A stretch of 64,000 bases of DNA from Gnetum montanum (taxonomy: Eukaryota; Streptophyta; Gnetopsida; Gnetales; Gnetaceae). Under the pieces are notes generated by a model. It saw only the letters and a list, made by a program, of their open reading frames with translations. It ran no database searches and was not told the origin of the DNA. The stretch is from assembly GCA_015680685.1 (NCBI GenBank), contig MNCI01013908.1:380481-444480 (forward strand), in the 5' to 3' direction. Positions 1 through 12,196 of the stretch are shown in pieces (the stretch's first letter is position 1; the number at the start of each line of letters is the position of its first letter). Made by a program: the position numbers and the translations under genes.

Positions 1-1005
1 ATCCTAATGGCAGGGTACTATTAGCCAACAATCTTTAGGGATGCTCACCATTATGTTCACTCTTGTTAATGATGCCAATGAGATGGTGGAATGATTGCTC
101 GAATGGAGGGACCTCAATAATAGATTCAACCACTAGAACCCTTCAACATCTGGGGCATTAACTTCATGGATCCCATCACACCCATGTCAAATGGAAAGAG
201 GTACATCATAGTTGTTGTTAACTATTGTATGGAATGGGAAAAAGCAGTAGTCATCATAGACTATACATCTTCTACTATTGCTTGGTTTGGACAAAAAAAA
301 TGTTGTAAACAGGTTTGGTATGCCATGTGCATTAATTTCTAATAATGGAACTCACTTTATAGGCACTAATTTTCAGAAGCTTATGCAATGCCTAGGGGTT
401 AAACATAAACTCAAAACATGCTACCACCCCCAAGCCAATGATCAAGTTGAGGTTACCAATAGGGAAATCACAAGGATTCTAACAAGAACTATTAGAAAAT
501 ATAGGAAAGACTAGAGCACAAAACTCAACAATGCCCTTTGGACCTACTGCTCAACATGGAAAATTCCTATAGGATATTCTTCCTATGAGCTTGTGTATGG
601 AAAATTACCAACACTTCCTATTCAATCCAAGCTTCATACACTTTCAACAGCTTGTGACCTCGACCTTGACTTGAGTCTACCAGAAAAAGAAAGACTGATG
701 AATTTCAACTTGCTAGACAAAAACTGATTGGTGGCCCTATCATCTAACGAGTTGCACAAGGCCTACAACAAAAAGTGCCATGACCTTAAAATACAAAAAT
801 TCAAATTTCAACCAAGGGATAAGGTTCTCTACTAGAAACCCACACACATACCTCAACAAACTAAGTTCTAAATGTTGTGGGAAAAACCTTACATCATTTA
901 CAAAATTTTTCCTTTTGTGGCCATGATGATCTACAAACTTGATAGCTCAGATAAGAAATAGCTAGTCAACATTCAACAAATCAAACCTTGCCATAAGCAT
1001 AAGCT
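1..1005 (+). pseudogene. Integrase fragment of copy A1 (zinc-binding end, catalytic core, C-terminal domain)
   Basis: The longest open piece (278-514) carries the second and third catalytic regions of a retroviral-type integrase. It reads ALISNNGTHF, where the family normally has Asp in the place of the second Asn, then YHPQAN and a VEVTNREI segment holding the catalytic Glu. The VEV-NREI wording is typical of Athila-like integrases. The N-terminal His/Cys part is visible before it (around 30-100, with a TGA in the copy at 9223) and a C-terminal domain follows to about 1000 (KFQPRDKVLY, then a WEKPYIIYKI segment). Stops and frame changes break the frame, so no protein can be made. The integrase would insert element cDNA into the genome. 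Confidence 0.85.
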
Positions 1006-3086
1006 AGGTAATACAACAAACACCTCATCAGAGGGACAACCATGCTCCATATTTTAGATCTCCTCTTTTCAACTTAGTCATGGGAGAGATGACCATCCAT
1101 GCTAACCATATAAGTGACTTCTCAGTTTTTCATCTTTTTGTTTTACAATTTTTTATTTTACACATTCTTTATTTTACATCTTCTTGTTTTCATGTTATTA
1201 ATATTTTGTAATTTTTATTTTACATCATCATTAGTACATTTTCTATTTCTTGAATATTTTACACTTTCTTTTATATTTTCTTTTATTTTATTTTGGTGTG
1301 ATTTTCTAACTTTTTGTTAATAAGTGCTAGCTAAAATGGTAATACATTGCTTGATGATGGTATGTAGTATTTTATTATTTGATTTTTGGTGTCGAGATGC
1401 TGGCTTTAAATTTCATTACAGATGATTAGGACATGGTTTCTTTTTCATGCAACAAGCAATGAGTCCACAAACTCTATGGTTTTCCTTGTTCTAGAAATGT
1501 GTAATCCATTTTTCATTAATAAAAATTTAACAAATTTGTGACTTTGGTAGTTTCAAAAATTGAAAAGGGTTCAAAGTTTAAATAGGGTGTGACCTTAAGG
1601 GGATTCAATATTCTTTGTGCCTTTCTGTTTGCCTAGGTGCATGTGTGTTTTTATGGATTTCATATTGTTCCATGCTGACCAATAAAAGGAAGTTGAATAC
1701 CTCTTTGCATGGTGTGGTTCTCATGAAAAAAATAAAAAATGATGGGAATTCAAAGCACATCTCTTAAACAAAATAAACAAATAAGTCTTTGCATGGTGTG
1801 GTTCCCATTTCAAAAAAAAAATGATGGAAATTTAAAGCACACCCCTTAGACAAAATAAATGGGCTACAAGCATTGGTTATGGGACTAGAAAGACATGTTA
1901 CCCATGCCTGAAGGTCACTTCTAACTAAGGCCCTTCCTCACTTCTTACTTCTCTTTTGTTCTTTACTAAGAAACAATGGTTGTTTTGTGAGATCACTCTT
2001 ATGTCTTAGGGGGATGAACTGGTCTTAGAATGATGATGCAAAGTCACTGAATGTGGTTAGTTTTGGTCTAGACTAATGATGGATATTATCAAGTTATTTA
2101 ACCATAAAATCCACAGGGGACTTCATGTGACCTTAATTAGGAACTCCATTCCACTCTCTCTCTCATCCATCCATGCTTTTTATGTTTCACCTCACTATTA
2201 GTTTCATTTTCTTGTTTGATGTCTTGGTTTGATGTGTTGAGATTCTTAGGTAGTTTTGATGTGTCAAAATTCTTAGGTAGTTTCTTCTAGGTATTTGTAC
2301 TCAACCTTCTGTACTCATTAATCATCCACAGAGCCCATTGACTCTTTATTTTGAAGTTATGAAAAGGCATAAAAGGCTTGTTCCTACTTGGGGGAGGACC
2401 CACTTGCATATATTTTGGTTGGGTTAGTTAAGTTCTTTACCCTTAGATACTCTTACAATCAAATCCTTTTATTTATCTCATTAATGAAATCCAATTGTGC
2501 ACATCTTCACAACATTTTTCAGTGAACTTTCCTTTTTATTATTGTGAATTCTTACATCCTCTTCAAATATTTTCTTGTGTAGAACCTTTTCAAATTTAAT
2601 GGACCGCTTATCTATTTTACCCTATTTGTTAGCCTTGCCTCTAACACTCCTAAAGGAATCAATCTATTACAATCACAACCTAGCTGAGTAATTTAACAGC
2701 TATGTGTTACACATTGCATACTAATTCATGATTCTATTGTGATTGAAGTGGAAAGCATGGATTGAAAGTGGGACTATCTTCACCAAGGATGATGCAACAG
2801 TACCACACGATGAGGATCGTTCATGATCATTGCCTCTTCGCTCTCACTCTTCAGCTACCAAGAGGGATGGATGTCAATTCTACCTAGGGTATTCACTTCT
2901 TTTATTGTGAACACCTAATTTTGTAAAAGATTGTAACTCTATACACTTAGGCACTTAGAGTTTATTTATTCCATTTGAGTCAGTTTGTATGTCATTCAAT
3001 AATCCCATACCTTCCTAATATTTTATAAGGAACTTGTTCCTCCTCTTCTTCACTCAAGGACAAGTTTTCATTCAGTTGTGAGGGTA
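1006..3086 (+). other. Long non-coding 3' internal region of copy A1, ending in polypurine tract
   Basis: No credible gene is present. The region opens with a conserved block around 1045-1115 (reading VMGEM.. in one frame) that also marks the end of coding sequence in the B copies, followed by a T-rich stretch (1120-1320). At 1690-1860 there are two tandem copies of a unit of about 75-90 bp containing TTGCATGGTGTGGTTC and TTCAAAGCACA. The last bases, TGTGAGGGTA (3077-3086), are a degraded polypurine tract directly before the LTR. Confidence 0.7.
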
Positions 3087-3967
3087 TGATGATTCATGTT
3101 TTGACATGCTCTGATATCGAATACTCAATATTAGAGTGCAACATTGGACACCTGATGTCAGAGCCCAGGACGCAATGTTGGATATTTGATATCATGGGGT
3201 ATATGCCAGCTGATAAAATGTGTTTTGCGACGTTGGGGTATATACCTTGGCCTATAAATATAGTACATGGGTTCCAATTTTTGGATAGTTTTTCAAGTTA
3301 GTTTTTAGTTAGAGTAGTGAAGCTCTTACCGTTTATTTTTCTCATAGTTAGAATATTTTTTGAGTACTCGTAGAAGGAGTCTAAGTATGTACGATTCTTT
3401 GTTCAAGCACTAGTGTATCTGAGCACAGTAGTGTGACAAGAATAAAATGAACTCTTTTGACAATCCTTGAAGCATTGAGACTAGATTAATGTTTTTTAAT
3501 GCACTTTACTTTACTGCATTTCAATTAAGCAATTTATTTCCAGCAGTTAATGAATGCAAGCATGACCACTTCGAGCATACATATAGTACTTGGTAACCTA
3601 GCAACACTTAATGTTTGGTAGCCTAGCAGCACTATATGTGTTTAGGAAAGTGGGGAAATTACTTTTCTTAGGCTAGATAGGTAGTAAATGAATTAGATTT
3701 TAGATTTCTTTACTTTTGATTCTTGTTGTAGTTGATCACATCTATAAAACATAAAGTGATAAAAATCTTGTACCTCAATTGCACTTAAACCATATCCTTG
3801 AGCCTCACAAGTGTAGTTCGGAACACAACGAACATTATTAATGCCCATTTCAATTTCTAGAAAAGCTAGTGTACTAGATAATTATAGGTCCATAGAATTC
3901 AACCAGATCACACATAATGCCTTAGTGATTTGTATGGTTGGACATAGGGATACCTCATAGCTCATCA
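3087..3967 (+). repeat. Family A LTR 1 (881 bp), shared between copies A1 and A2
   Basis: It starts TGATGA after the polypurine tract and ends CATCA immediately before a primer binding site. A TATA box (TATAAATA, 3253-3260) lies in the promoter position. It aligns along its length with 12197-13024. It is flanked by an element 3' end on the left and an element 5' end on the right, so it serves both neighbours. Confidence 0.88.
3253..3260 (+). promoter_or_regulatory. TATA box of A LTR 1
   Basis: TATAAATA lies within GGCCTATAAATATAG, and the same box is found at the equivalent place in A LTR 2 (12308-12315) and at the start of the truncated LTR 3. It would set the start of element transcription. 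Confidence 0.6.
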
Positions 3968-3986
3968 TTGGTGTTGTGGCTAGGGA
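3968..3986 (+). promoter_or_regulatory. Primer binding site of copy A2 (tRNA-Asp type, decayed)
   Basis: TTGGTGTTGTGGCTAGGGA directly follows the LTR end. Compared with the B copies (TTGGCACCGTTGCCGGGGA) it differs mainly by C-to-T and G-to-A changes, as expected of methylated CpG decay. The less decayed form matches the site, complementary to tRNA-Asp, that is usual in Athila-like elements. Confidence 0.75.
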
Positions 3987-4129
3987 CCTTTTTGTTGTTT
4001 TGTGCACTATCTAGGACCTAGTGAAAAGTATTTAACTCATTAAAAAAAACCTTAGAATCATATCTTATATTATAATTACTACAACAAATATTTAGAAGCA
4101 CACTGTGATTTTTATTTTGCTAACCAAAA

Positions 4130-6735
4130 ATGTCTTCTTCTCATAGGAGGGATTCTCCACCCAAGACTGATAAAGCTTATCAGCTAGTTCCTCAACAATA
4201 TCAAATTGTATATACTCATCCTGATGAGTATGTATCAAACTTTACCTTCATCTTACACCAAGATGAATAGCTGTGATGGTGTGACATGGAAGGCAACATT
4301 GTGTTGCTGTTCGATCGAGTTGTTTCTATAATGCTCTATCAAATGCTTACATGATGTGGTCTCCAAGATCACCATGTGGAGTATATTGTGGAAGATACTG
4401 ACACCAGGGATTATCATCCTACCAAAGCACAACATTAGTGGGACCGATAGCTAGAATAACACTATGAATTTTTGAAGGGAAAAGGACTTAATGATTCTCC
4501 ATTCCTATTGTACCAACAAGCTAGTGGAGAATCCTTCTCTAGGGGTTTTTCATTCAATGAAACTCCTCTCTTTGACTTAAGTGATGAGGGTTACAAGTAG
4601 AACTTGCAATCCACAATTCACAATCCTAGTTTTGGTAACAAGGGATTTAATGACAAGGAAGGATTCAGAGGAGCAAGTCAAGACAGGGATGCAAACAAAA
4701 AGCAAGATCAAGGTTGTGGTCATGATTACTGAAAAGGTGGTAGGAAGCACCATGCTGGTGTTGATTCTTCTTCCTCTTTCCCTTTATCTTCTTCTTGTTC
4801 TTCTAGCTCTAACTGTGACTGTAGAAGGTGAGACCATGATGGAGGTGACCAAAATGAACAAAATGATTGATGAGACCAAAATGATTGAAGGGACCATCAG
4901 GAAAGGAAAGATTAAGGATGCAAACATTTAAGAGAAGCACATCACCATGAATGAAGGGGTAGTAGAAGGCATCATAGGCACCATGATCAAGGCCTTGATG
5001 AGCCTTTTCTTGCTACTTGAAATATGCTTAATATCATAGAGGTAGTAGGAATTCCAACAAGGCATGTGAAGGATAGTCGAATCAAAAGGCTAGACATGAA
5101 CAACATTCCTCAATTTGAAGGGGGATTTAACTTTGATTTGCAAAATCATCTCCAAGCTTTCCAAGATGCATGTGCCTTTCAAAACATAGAGAATGAATGA
5201 ATGGGAAAAACTTAAGTTGTTTCCTTAGGAAACTCATCAAAGAAGTAGAGAACTAGTATCGGTCCTTAGAATTACAATCTATTAGGTAATGGAGTACCAT
5301 GCTTGAGTTGTTTAATGATAAATATAAAACATACTCCAAAATTTCCAACCTAAGAAGGAAAATCCAAAGATGGAAGTAAGGAACACATGAGCCCTTAGAT
5401 GTTGCCATTGGCCGATACTACCTTTGGATGCACAAATGTCCCGACCATGGTTATTCTCAACTGGATTAACTTTGCCACATTGTAGATGGGATTTGATCAG
5501 AATGAGGAGAACCCTTAGTGTCTATGCCCAAGGGCAACTATCAGAACTAAGTGCCTATCAAATACAAAGATTAATAAAGTAGGTAGCTAAAGGGGAGGGT
5601 GAACTAAGAAAAAGAGAATGCGTAGAAGAGTACAATTGTAATCCTTCCATTCACAAGAGGGAGGTTTGATTTTGTGACAGTAAGGATGAGTTTGTACTTG
5701 ATGAAGGGGTGAATAAGAAAAATTTTCCACTCCAAAAATTTTAGTTTGAACTTATACCAAAATTTGATCAGTTATGGAACTCCATGGATAGCAAATTTCA
5801 AGTTGTTCTCAAAACTGTTGAAGAGTAAAGGAATAAGGTAGTGATTGTGAATGCAGAAGGTGCAAGGAAGTTGAAAATGCCTATTACAAAGGTAATGGTA
5901 AAGTTGTTTCAATAGATAGAGTTATATATAGTGAATTAGATAATGATCATGGGTGTGATGTTTGTCAGTATGAACATCCTAAGGGATGTTGCCCCATTGT
6001 GTCACACTTATAGGAGTTTGGAGTGTACGCCTTAAATCCATGACTTATGCAAAGGAAAACATCCCGAAGGTTATCTTATCTTCAAGGTAATCTTAGGTAG
6101 TTCCACCAACAACAACCATATTATCCAAGTGGAGGTCCACCGCAATGATATGAACAATATCAATAGCGGTAGCAACCACAATTATGGATGTTGGTACCAC
6201 CTAGGCAACAATACCCTTACTGGTAGCCTAATCTATATGGTTACTACATTCATCAACACATGTCTCCACGTTACACCTCTAGTCACATCTCTAATTTTCA
6301 GCCTTACTACCACCCTTCAAATTATTATTGAGCTCATTTTCCACATGAAAGAAGGGATAATGCCACTTACCATTATCCTCCTCCTGTCCTTGCACATATT
6401 TCTCCCCTAGTTACACAGCTAAAACTTGCTCCACCTATGCAGGGTGAACCTCTTGCTCAACCCAAACAATGCAATGCTATGAGGGCTATTAACCTACAAC
6501 TGAATCATGAATTAGATGGGTTAAATAGTCGATCAAAGAAAAGACCTTTCTTTTGACCCCACAATCCACCTAATCCCTCTCATACACTCATTGTTAACAA
6601 CCCTACTCCTGCCTCTTCCTCCTCTGTATCAAATTCCTTTTGGCCTCATTCAAACCAAAATCTACCTAGGATCCATACTGTAATGCTCACTCACACCATA
6701 TCTGATTGGATCCATGCTAGAAACCTTCCCATGAA
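4130..6735 (+). pseudogene. gag of copy A2 (decayed)
   Basis: The frame opens ATG TCT TCT TCT (4130) and reads LVPQQYQIVYTHPDEYV and FTFILHQDE. This is the same beginning as the gag of B1 (19698) and B2 (49781) on the other strand. The capsid-type part lies around 5080-5600 (pieces such as MLELFNDKYKTYSKISNLRR) and a zinc-binding piece near 5960-6000 (CDVCQYEHPKGCC). A proline- and glutamine-rich stretch follows, around 6070-6650. Stops and at least one frame change interrupt it; the open piece at 4581-4931 is in a shifted frame. In an intact element gag builds the cytoplasmic virus-like particle. Confidence 0.8.
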
Positions 6736-7090
6736 ATTAGTTGATCCTAGAAGTCCTCTAATTTATTTGTAGATTTCTAGGAACGAACCATGCAAGGCTA
6801 TTCTTGATTTAGGTTTTGATGTTAATTTAATTTTTCATGAGATGTACATTGCTTGGAACCTGCCTCCTCTCAAGAAGAGCAACATAAGATTAGAATTCCA
6901 TTGGAATTGGTAGAAAACATTGTGGCCATCGTTTGTGGGTGGTCTTATCTTGTCAATTTCCTGGTAATCATCATATGAAGGGCATGAATGATCACCATTG
7001 ATGCAAGAATAGGCATTATAGTTCTTTCCCTAGAGATATCTAAAGAAAATGCCTTCAAAAAGATTAAGGAGAAGTGAGTTCCATGTATCA
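6736..7090 (+). pseudogene. Aspartic protease region of copy A2 (decayed)
   Basis: The piece reads SPLIYL, a stop, then ILDLGFDVNLI and EMYIAWNLPPLKKSN. It aligns with the protease of the B copies (LLDSSSGVNLISQEMY in B1, LLDSGSRVNLISQEMY in B2). The D-S/T-G active-site triplet has become D-L-G here. A weak remnant of the flap and C-terminal region follows, around 6960-7060 (TIDARIGIIVLSLEIS). The enzyme would cut the polyprotein within the particle. Confidence 0.65.
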
Positions 7091-7439
7091 CGTATAGCGA
7101 TACATGGTGTAATTATGTGCAAAAACTCTGGGCCATAAAGTAAGCATCTATCTCTACATGTAACTAGGGTGCACTAGAAGTATAAATTCAAAGGTATCTA
7201 TACATAGTAGCTACAAAATAGGAGGGCACCCAGTGGTTGACTACTGATTCAAAAAGTATCACACTTTGCATGGAACCAACTAATAGCCTGACATGTGCAT
7301 ATGTCATAAGCATGGATGAACTCAAGCAAGTTCATCACCAAATCTCTAATGATACAAATGATGATACTCATTGGTGAGAGTTGGAAATTCATAAAAAGTT
7401 TAAATAAGAGCCCCTTAAATTGAAAATGCTACCAGCTGA

Positions 7440-8900
7440 AATGGAATATGTGTTTCTAAAAAATGGGAAGTCGGTCATAATCAATGCCAATCTTACTCTA
7501 GAGAAAAAAAGATGCTATTAAAGGTAATTGAAAAATGGTTAATAGCTTTTGCTTGGTCATGTTTTGAACTCACAAGGATTGATGTTAGGATATTCTAGCA
7601 TCACATCTACACCAACCTAGCCATGAAGCTAAAAAGATAGCCACAAAGGCATTTGAAATCCAAGCTAAAGTGAATTGTCAAGGAGGAAATCAAACAACTC
7701 CTCAAGGCGGGGTTTATCTATCCCATTGTGGATAGTGAGTGGGTTAGTCCACTCATAATCATGCCAAATAAAGGTGGCAAGTGGTGAGTTTGCATTCACT
7801 TTCAGCTATTGAATATGGCAACATTCAAAGATCATTTTCCATTACCATATGTTGACCAAGTGCTTAACACAATATCTAGGCATTGCTACTACAGCTTTCT
7901 AGGTGGTTATAGTGTCTATAACCAAATCCAAATTACACCAAAATACTAAGAAAAGACAGCATTCATGAGTCTATGGGGGACTTTTGCATATTGCAAGATG
8001 TCGTTTGGTCTATGCAATGCTCCTACGATATTCTAATGTCAGGTCTTGAGCATTTTCCAATAGCATATTGGTAGTGGTGTGAAAGTATTCATGGATGATT
8101 TCTCCACCTATGTAGCTACATTTTAGCAAGCCCTAGATGACCTTGAGCAAGTTTTGAAATGATGTGTTAAAACCAAATTGCGGCTGAATTGGCAAAAATG
8201 TCACTTCATGGTTCAAGAGGGCGTTGTACTAGGGCATTGAATATCATAAGTAGGAATTGAGGTAGATCCTAAAAAAATAAGGGTCATCCAAGGAATAACT
8301 CATTAATCAGAAACTATTAAGGATTTTCAGTCATTCCTTGGACATCCTGGCTACTATTGACAATTCATAGAGAATTTCTCTAAGATCGCAAAATTGCTGA
8401 TGAAGCTAACCAAGAAATATGATCCCTTTGTTTAGACTACAAAATGTGAGAAAGCATTCCAGGAAATGAAAGAGAAGCTTATAGAAACTCTAATCCTACA
8501 AGCACCTGACTAGTCCAAACCATTTCATATCATGATAGATGTATCAAATTATGCTTTGCAAGTAGTGTTGACACAGTTAGATGACAAGAAATGTCCATAC
8601 TATATCCACTATGCTAGCCAATGCATTATGGGTGGATAATTGAACTACACCACTACAAAGAAAGAGTTGATGGTAGTGACATTTGTTTTAGAGAAGTTTA
8701 GGCATTATGTGCTTGAATATAAGGTGTTTGTACACATGGACCACAGTGCCATCTACTTCCTAATGAACAAGCTAATGGTGAGTCCTCGTGTCATATGGTT
8801 GTTGGTGATCTTGTAGGAATTTGATCTTACAATGATAGATTGAAAGGGTAGTGAGAATGTGGTCGTTGCTGATCACTTGTCTTGGTTGCGATGGGATGAC
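7440..8900 (+). pseudogene. Reverse transcriptase and RNase H of copy A2 (decayed)
   Basis: One frame, broken by stops, reads through the RT core: EIKQLLKAGFIYPIVDSEWVSP, then DHFPLPYVDQVL, FAYCKMSFGLCNAPTIF, and the catalytic box as FMDDF near 8091 (family form F/YxDD). RT ends with a VDPKKI and FLGHPGYY region. RNase H follows: an IDVSNYALQVVLTQ segment with its catalytic Asp (about 8540) and KELMVVTFVLEKFRHYVL with the conserved Glu (about 8665). The DHSAIYFL and ENVVVADHLSWL segments complete the tail typical of Ty3/gypsy. Many nonsense codons, nearly all explained by a single transition, mean no protein is made. Confidence 0.85.
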
Positions 8901-10075
8901 AAAGAAGAAGAAGATTCATTATTTGATATGTTTCTTGAGAAACTCCTCTTTTTTGGGGCTATACCTGAACAAATGCTGAATGAGCCAAAATGATATGATG
9001 GCATTCTCATCGATCTTCTTACTCAGGAGATGCCACAGGGGTTGGACAGTTAGGAGAAATAATAGTTTCTTCAATAGGTAAAGCACTTCATGGAGATCAA
9101 TGGACACCTCTACAAGGTGTCATTGATGGCCTGGTTTATTGGTGTGTCCTTGAGGCTGATCAATTGTGTGTTCTCCAAGATGCTCATGAAGATCCTATGT
9201 GGAGAGATGAATGAACATTAAAATCCTAATGGCAGGGTACTATTGGCCAAAAATATTTAGGGATGCTCACCATTATGTCTACTCTTGTAAATGATGCCAA
9301 CGAGATGGTGGAATTATTTCTTGAATGGAGGAACCTCAATAATGGATTCAACTACAAGAACCATTTAACATTTGGGGCATTGATTCCATGGATTCCATCA
9401 CGCCCATGTCAAAGGGAAAGGTGTACACCATAGTTGCTATTAAATATTGTACAAAATTGGTAGAGGTAGTAATCATCATTGACTGTACATCCTCTACTAC
9501 TACTCTGTTTGTACATCAAAATGTTGTAAACAAGTTTGGTGTTCCACATGCATTAATTTCTAACAATGGAACTTACTTTATAGGCACTACTTTTCAGAAG
9601 CTTATGCAACACTTGGGGGTGGAACCTAAACTCACAACACCTTATCATCCCCAAGCTAATTTTCAAGTTGAGGTTACCAATAGGGAAATCACAAGAATAC
9701 TAACAAGAATTGTTAGCAAGTATAGGAAGGACTAGAGCACAAAACTCAGTGATGCGCTTTGGGCTTACTACTTAACATGAAAACTTCATATAGGCTATTC
9801 TTCCTATGAGCTTGTGTATGGAAAATTACCAACACTTCCTATTCAATCCAAGCTCTGTAACACTTTCAATTGCTTGTGATCTTGACCTTGAGTTAAGTCT
9901 AGCCCAAAAAGAAAGGCTAATGAATTTCAACTTGCTATATGAAAATTGATTAGTAGCCCTATCATCTAATGAATTGCACAAGGATTATAACAGAAAGTGT
10001 CATGACCTAAAAATTAGAAAAGTTAAATTTCAACTAGGAGATAAGGTTCTCTACTAGAACCCCACACACGTACCT
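8901..10075 (+). pseudogene. Integrase of copy A2 (decayed)
   Basis: The zinc-binding part (DAHHYVYSCK, a stop, CQRDGG, about 9265-9310) precedes the catalytic core, in which an open piece covers 9388-9735. The first catalytic Asp is kept in an NIWGIDS segment (about 9365-9385). The second is Asn (ALISNNGTYF), and the Glu lies in VEVTNREI. The C-terminal domain (KFQLGDKVLY, then a WEGPYIIYET-like piece) runs to about 10200. It is the same gene as at 1-1005 and shares the Asp-to-Asn change with it, so that change predates their separation or was converted between them. Confidence 0.85.
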
Positions 10076-12196
10076 TAATGAACTAAGTTTCAAACATTGT
10101 GGGAAGGACCTTACATCATTTATGAGACTTTTTCTTCTAGGGCCATGATGATCTATAAAACTGAGAGCCTAAACAATAAATAGCTAGTCAACATTCAACA
10201 AATCAAACTTTTCCACAAGCATACATTAGCTAACACAACAAACACCTCATTAGATGGACAACCATGCTCCATATTTTGGATCTCCTCCTTTCAACTTAGT
10301 TGTGGGGGAGATGGCCACCCATGCTAACTATACAAGTAGCTCCTCAATTTTTCAATTTTTTTTACACATTTTTTTATTTTACAATTTTTTGTTTTTCATG
10401 TTCTTTATTTTACATCTTTTTGTTTTCATGTTATTAATATTTTTTAGTTTTTGTTTTCTACCATCATTAGTACNGACATGGTTTCTTTTTCATGAAATAG
10501 GTAGTGAGTCCACAACATCCACCCATCCCCAAACTCTAAACATGCAATTACTTTTTCATTAATAAAAATTTAATAAATTTGTGAGTTTGGTAGTTTCCAA
10601 AATTGGAAAGGATTCAAAGGTTTGAACAGGGTGTGGCTTCAAGGGGATTTGGGATTCTTTGTGCTTTTCAGTTTGCTTGGGCGCATGTGTGTTTTCATGT
10701 TCTTATGGTTCTATGTTGATCAATAAAAGGAAATTGAATAAGTTCTTGCATGGTGTGGTTCTCATCAAAAAAGAAATGATGAGGATTCAAAGCACACCCC
10801 TTGGACAAAATAAATGCATATGTCCTTGCATGGTGTGGTTTTCATCAGAAAAAAATGAGGATTCAAAGCACACCCCTTGGACAAAATAAATGCATGTCTT
10901 TGCAAGGTGTGGTTTCCATTTAAAAGAAAAAAAATAATCACGGGAATTCAAAGCACATCCCTTAGATAGCATAAATAGGCTACAAGCACTGGTTATGGGA
11001 CTAGTCTCCTTTAACTAAGGCCCTTCCTCACTTCCCATTTCTTCTTTAATAAGGAATGATGGTTGTTTTATGGGAGCACTCTTGTTTCTTAGGGTATGGA
11101 TTCATCTTAGAATGTTGATGCAAAGTCATTGAATGTGGTTGGTGTTGGTCTAGACTAAGGATGAATCCTATCAAGTCATTTAATCACAAATCCACAAGGG
11201 AATTCATGTGATCATAATTAGGAACTTCATTCCACTCTTTCTCTCATCCATCTATGCTTTCCATGTCTCACCTCACTGCTAATTTCATGTTCTAGTTTGA
11301 TGTCCTAGTTTGATGTGTTGAAATTCTTAGTTAGTTGTTTCTGGGTTTTTGTACTTAACCTTTTGTCACCATTAATCATCCATGGGGTCCATGGACTCTT
11401 GCGTTTGAAGTTGTGCAAGGGCATAAAAGGCCTATGACTGCTTTGGGGAGGACCCTCTTACATATCTTTTGGTTGGGTTAGTTAAGTTCTTTACCCTTAG
11501 ACACTTTTACAATTAAATTCTTTTTGTTTACCCCATTAATGACATCTAATTGTGCACATTTTCACAATATTTTTCAAGGAACTTTCCTTTTTATTGTTGT
11601 GAATTCCTACTTCCTCCTCAAAAATTTTTCTTATGTTGACCTTTCTTAGATTTAATAGACTGCTTATCTATTTTACCCTATTTGTCAATCTTCTTACTAA
11701 CACTACTCAAGAAATCAATCTACCACAATCACAACCTAGCCAATGTAACCATTGACGAGATAAGGCATTTAACCACTATGTGTTACACATTGCATACTAA
11801 TTCATGATTTTGTTATGATTACAATGGGAAGCATCAACTAGAAGCAAGAATATCTTCATTAAGGATTATGTAGTAATACCACATAATTAGGACCATTCAT
11901 GATCATAGGATCTCTTCTCTCTTTCATTCTTCTACTACCAAGAGGTGTTGGATGTTAGTGTTACCTAGGGTGTTCACTTCTCTTATCATGAATACCTCAT
12001 TTTGTAAAAATTATAATTATGTATGTTTGGACACTTAGAGTCTATATGTTCCATCTAAGTTGGTCTGTATGTTAGACAATAATCCCATAACTACCCAATA
12101 TATTATGTTGTAAAGAACATATTCCTCCTCTTCTTCACTCGAGGATAAGTTTTCATTCACTCATTGAGGACAAGTTTTCATTCACTTGTGGGGGTA
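10076..12196 (+). other. Long non-coding 3' internal region of copy A2 with assembly gap and polypurine tract
   Basis: The region is collinear with 1006-3086. A single N at 10474 replaces about 195 bp present in A1 (about 1236-1430). Before it lie the conserved MGEMATHANYTSS-reading block (about 10305-10345) and a T-rich tract. The sequence ends in CTTGTGGGGGTA (12185-12196), a clean polypurine tract. No gene is seen; the open frames at 10254 and 10659 are frames through T-rich and repeated sequence. Confidence 0.7.
10744..10976 (+). repeat. Three tandem copies of a unit of about 75 bp in the 3' region of A2
   Basis: Each unit has TTGCATGGTGTGGTTCTC (third copy TTGCAAGGTGTGG), an A-rich spacer, then ATTCAAAGCACACCCCTT and ACAAAATAAAT. 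Copy A1 has two units at the matching place (1690-1860). The B1, B2 and D copies have only one, in reverse orientation (about 15655-15740, 45715-45790 and 60960-61110). Confidence 0.75.

Larger units (their letters stand above)
1..3086 (+). mobile_element. Family A element, copy A1: 3' part of internal region, cut by window start
   Basis: This stretch is collinear with 9223-12196, starting within the integrase region and ending at a polypurine tract followed by an LTR at 3087. It contains the integrase core and C-terminal part and then about 2 kb without coding sequence. It is an Athila-like Ty3/gypsy element (integrase after RT in the sister copy, tRNA-Asp-type primer site). The LTR at its 3' end is shared with the next copy, so this is one unit of a tandem series. 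Confidence 0.85.
3968..12196 (+). mobile_element. Family A element, copy A2: full-length internal region (Athila-like Ty3/gypsy)
   Basis: The internal region is bounded by LTRs at 3087-3967 and 12197-13024 and runs in order: primer site, gag, protease, RT, RNase H, integrase, long 3' non-coding region, polypurine tract. RNase H before integrase places it in Ty3/gypsy. Every coding domain carries several stops, mostly TAG or TAA, so the copy is dead. It is the only unit in the window with the complete gene set of the A/B lineage and shows what the deleted B copies lost. Confidence 0.87.

Noticed and set aside
1114-1320. Phe-rich small membrane protein-like frame, and similar ones at 16122-16385 and 46199-46477
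   Set aside because: They are frames through the T-rich (or A-rich in reverse) block of the 3' non-coding region.
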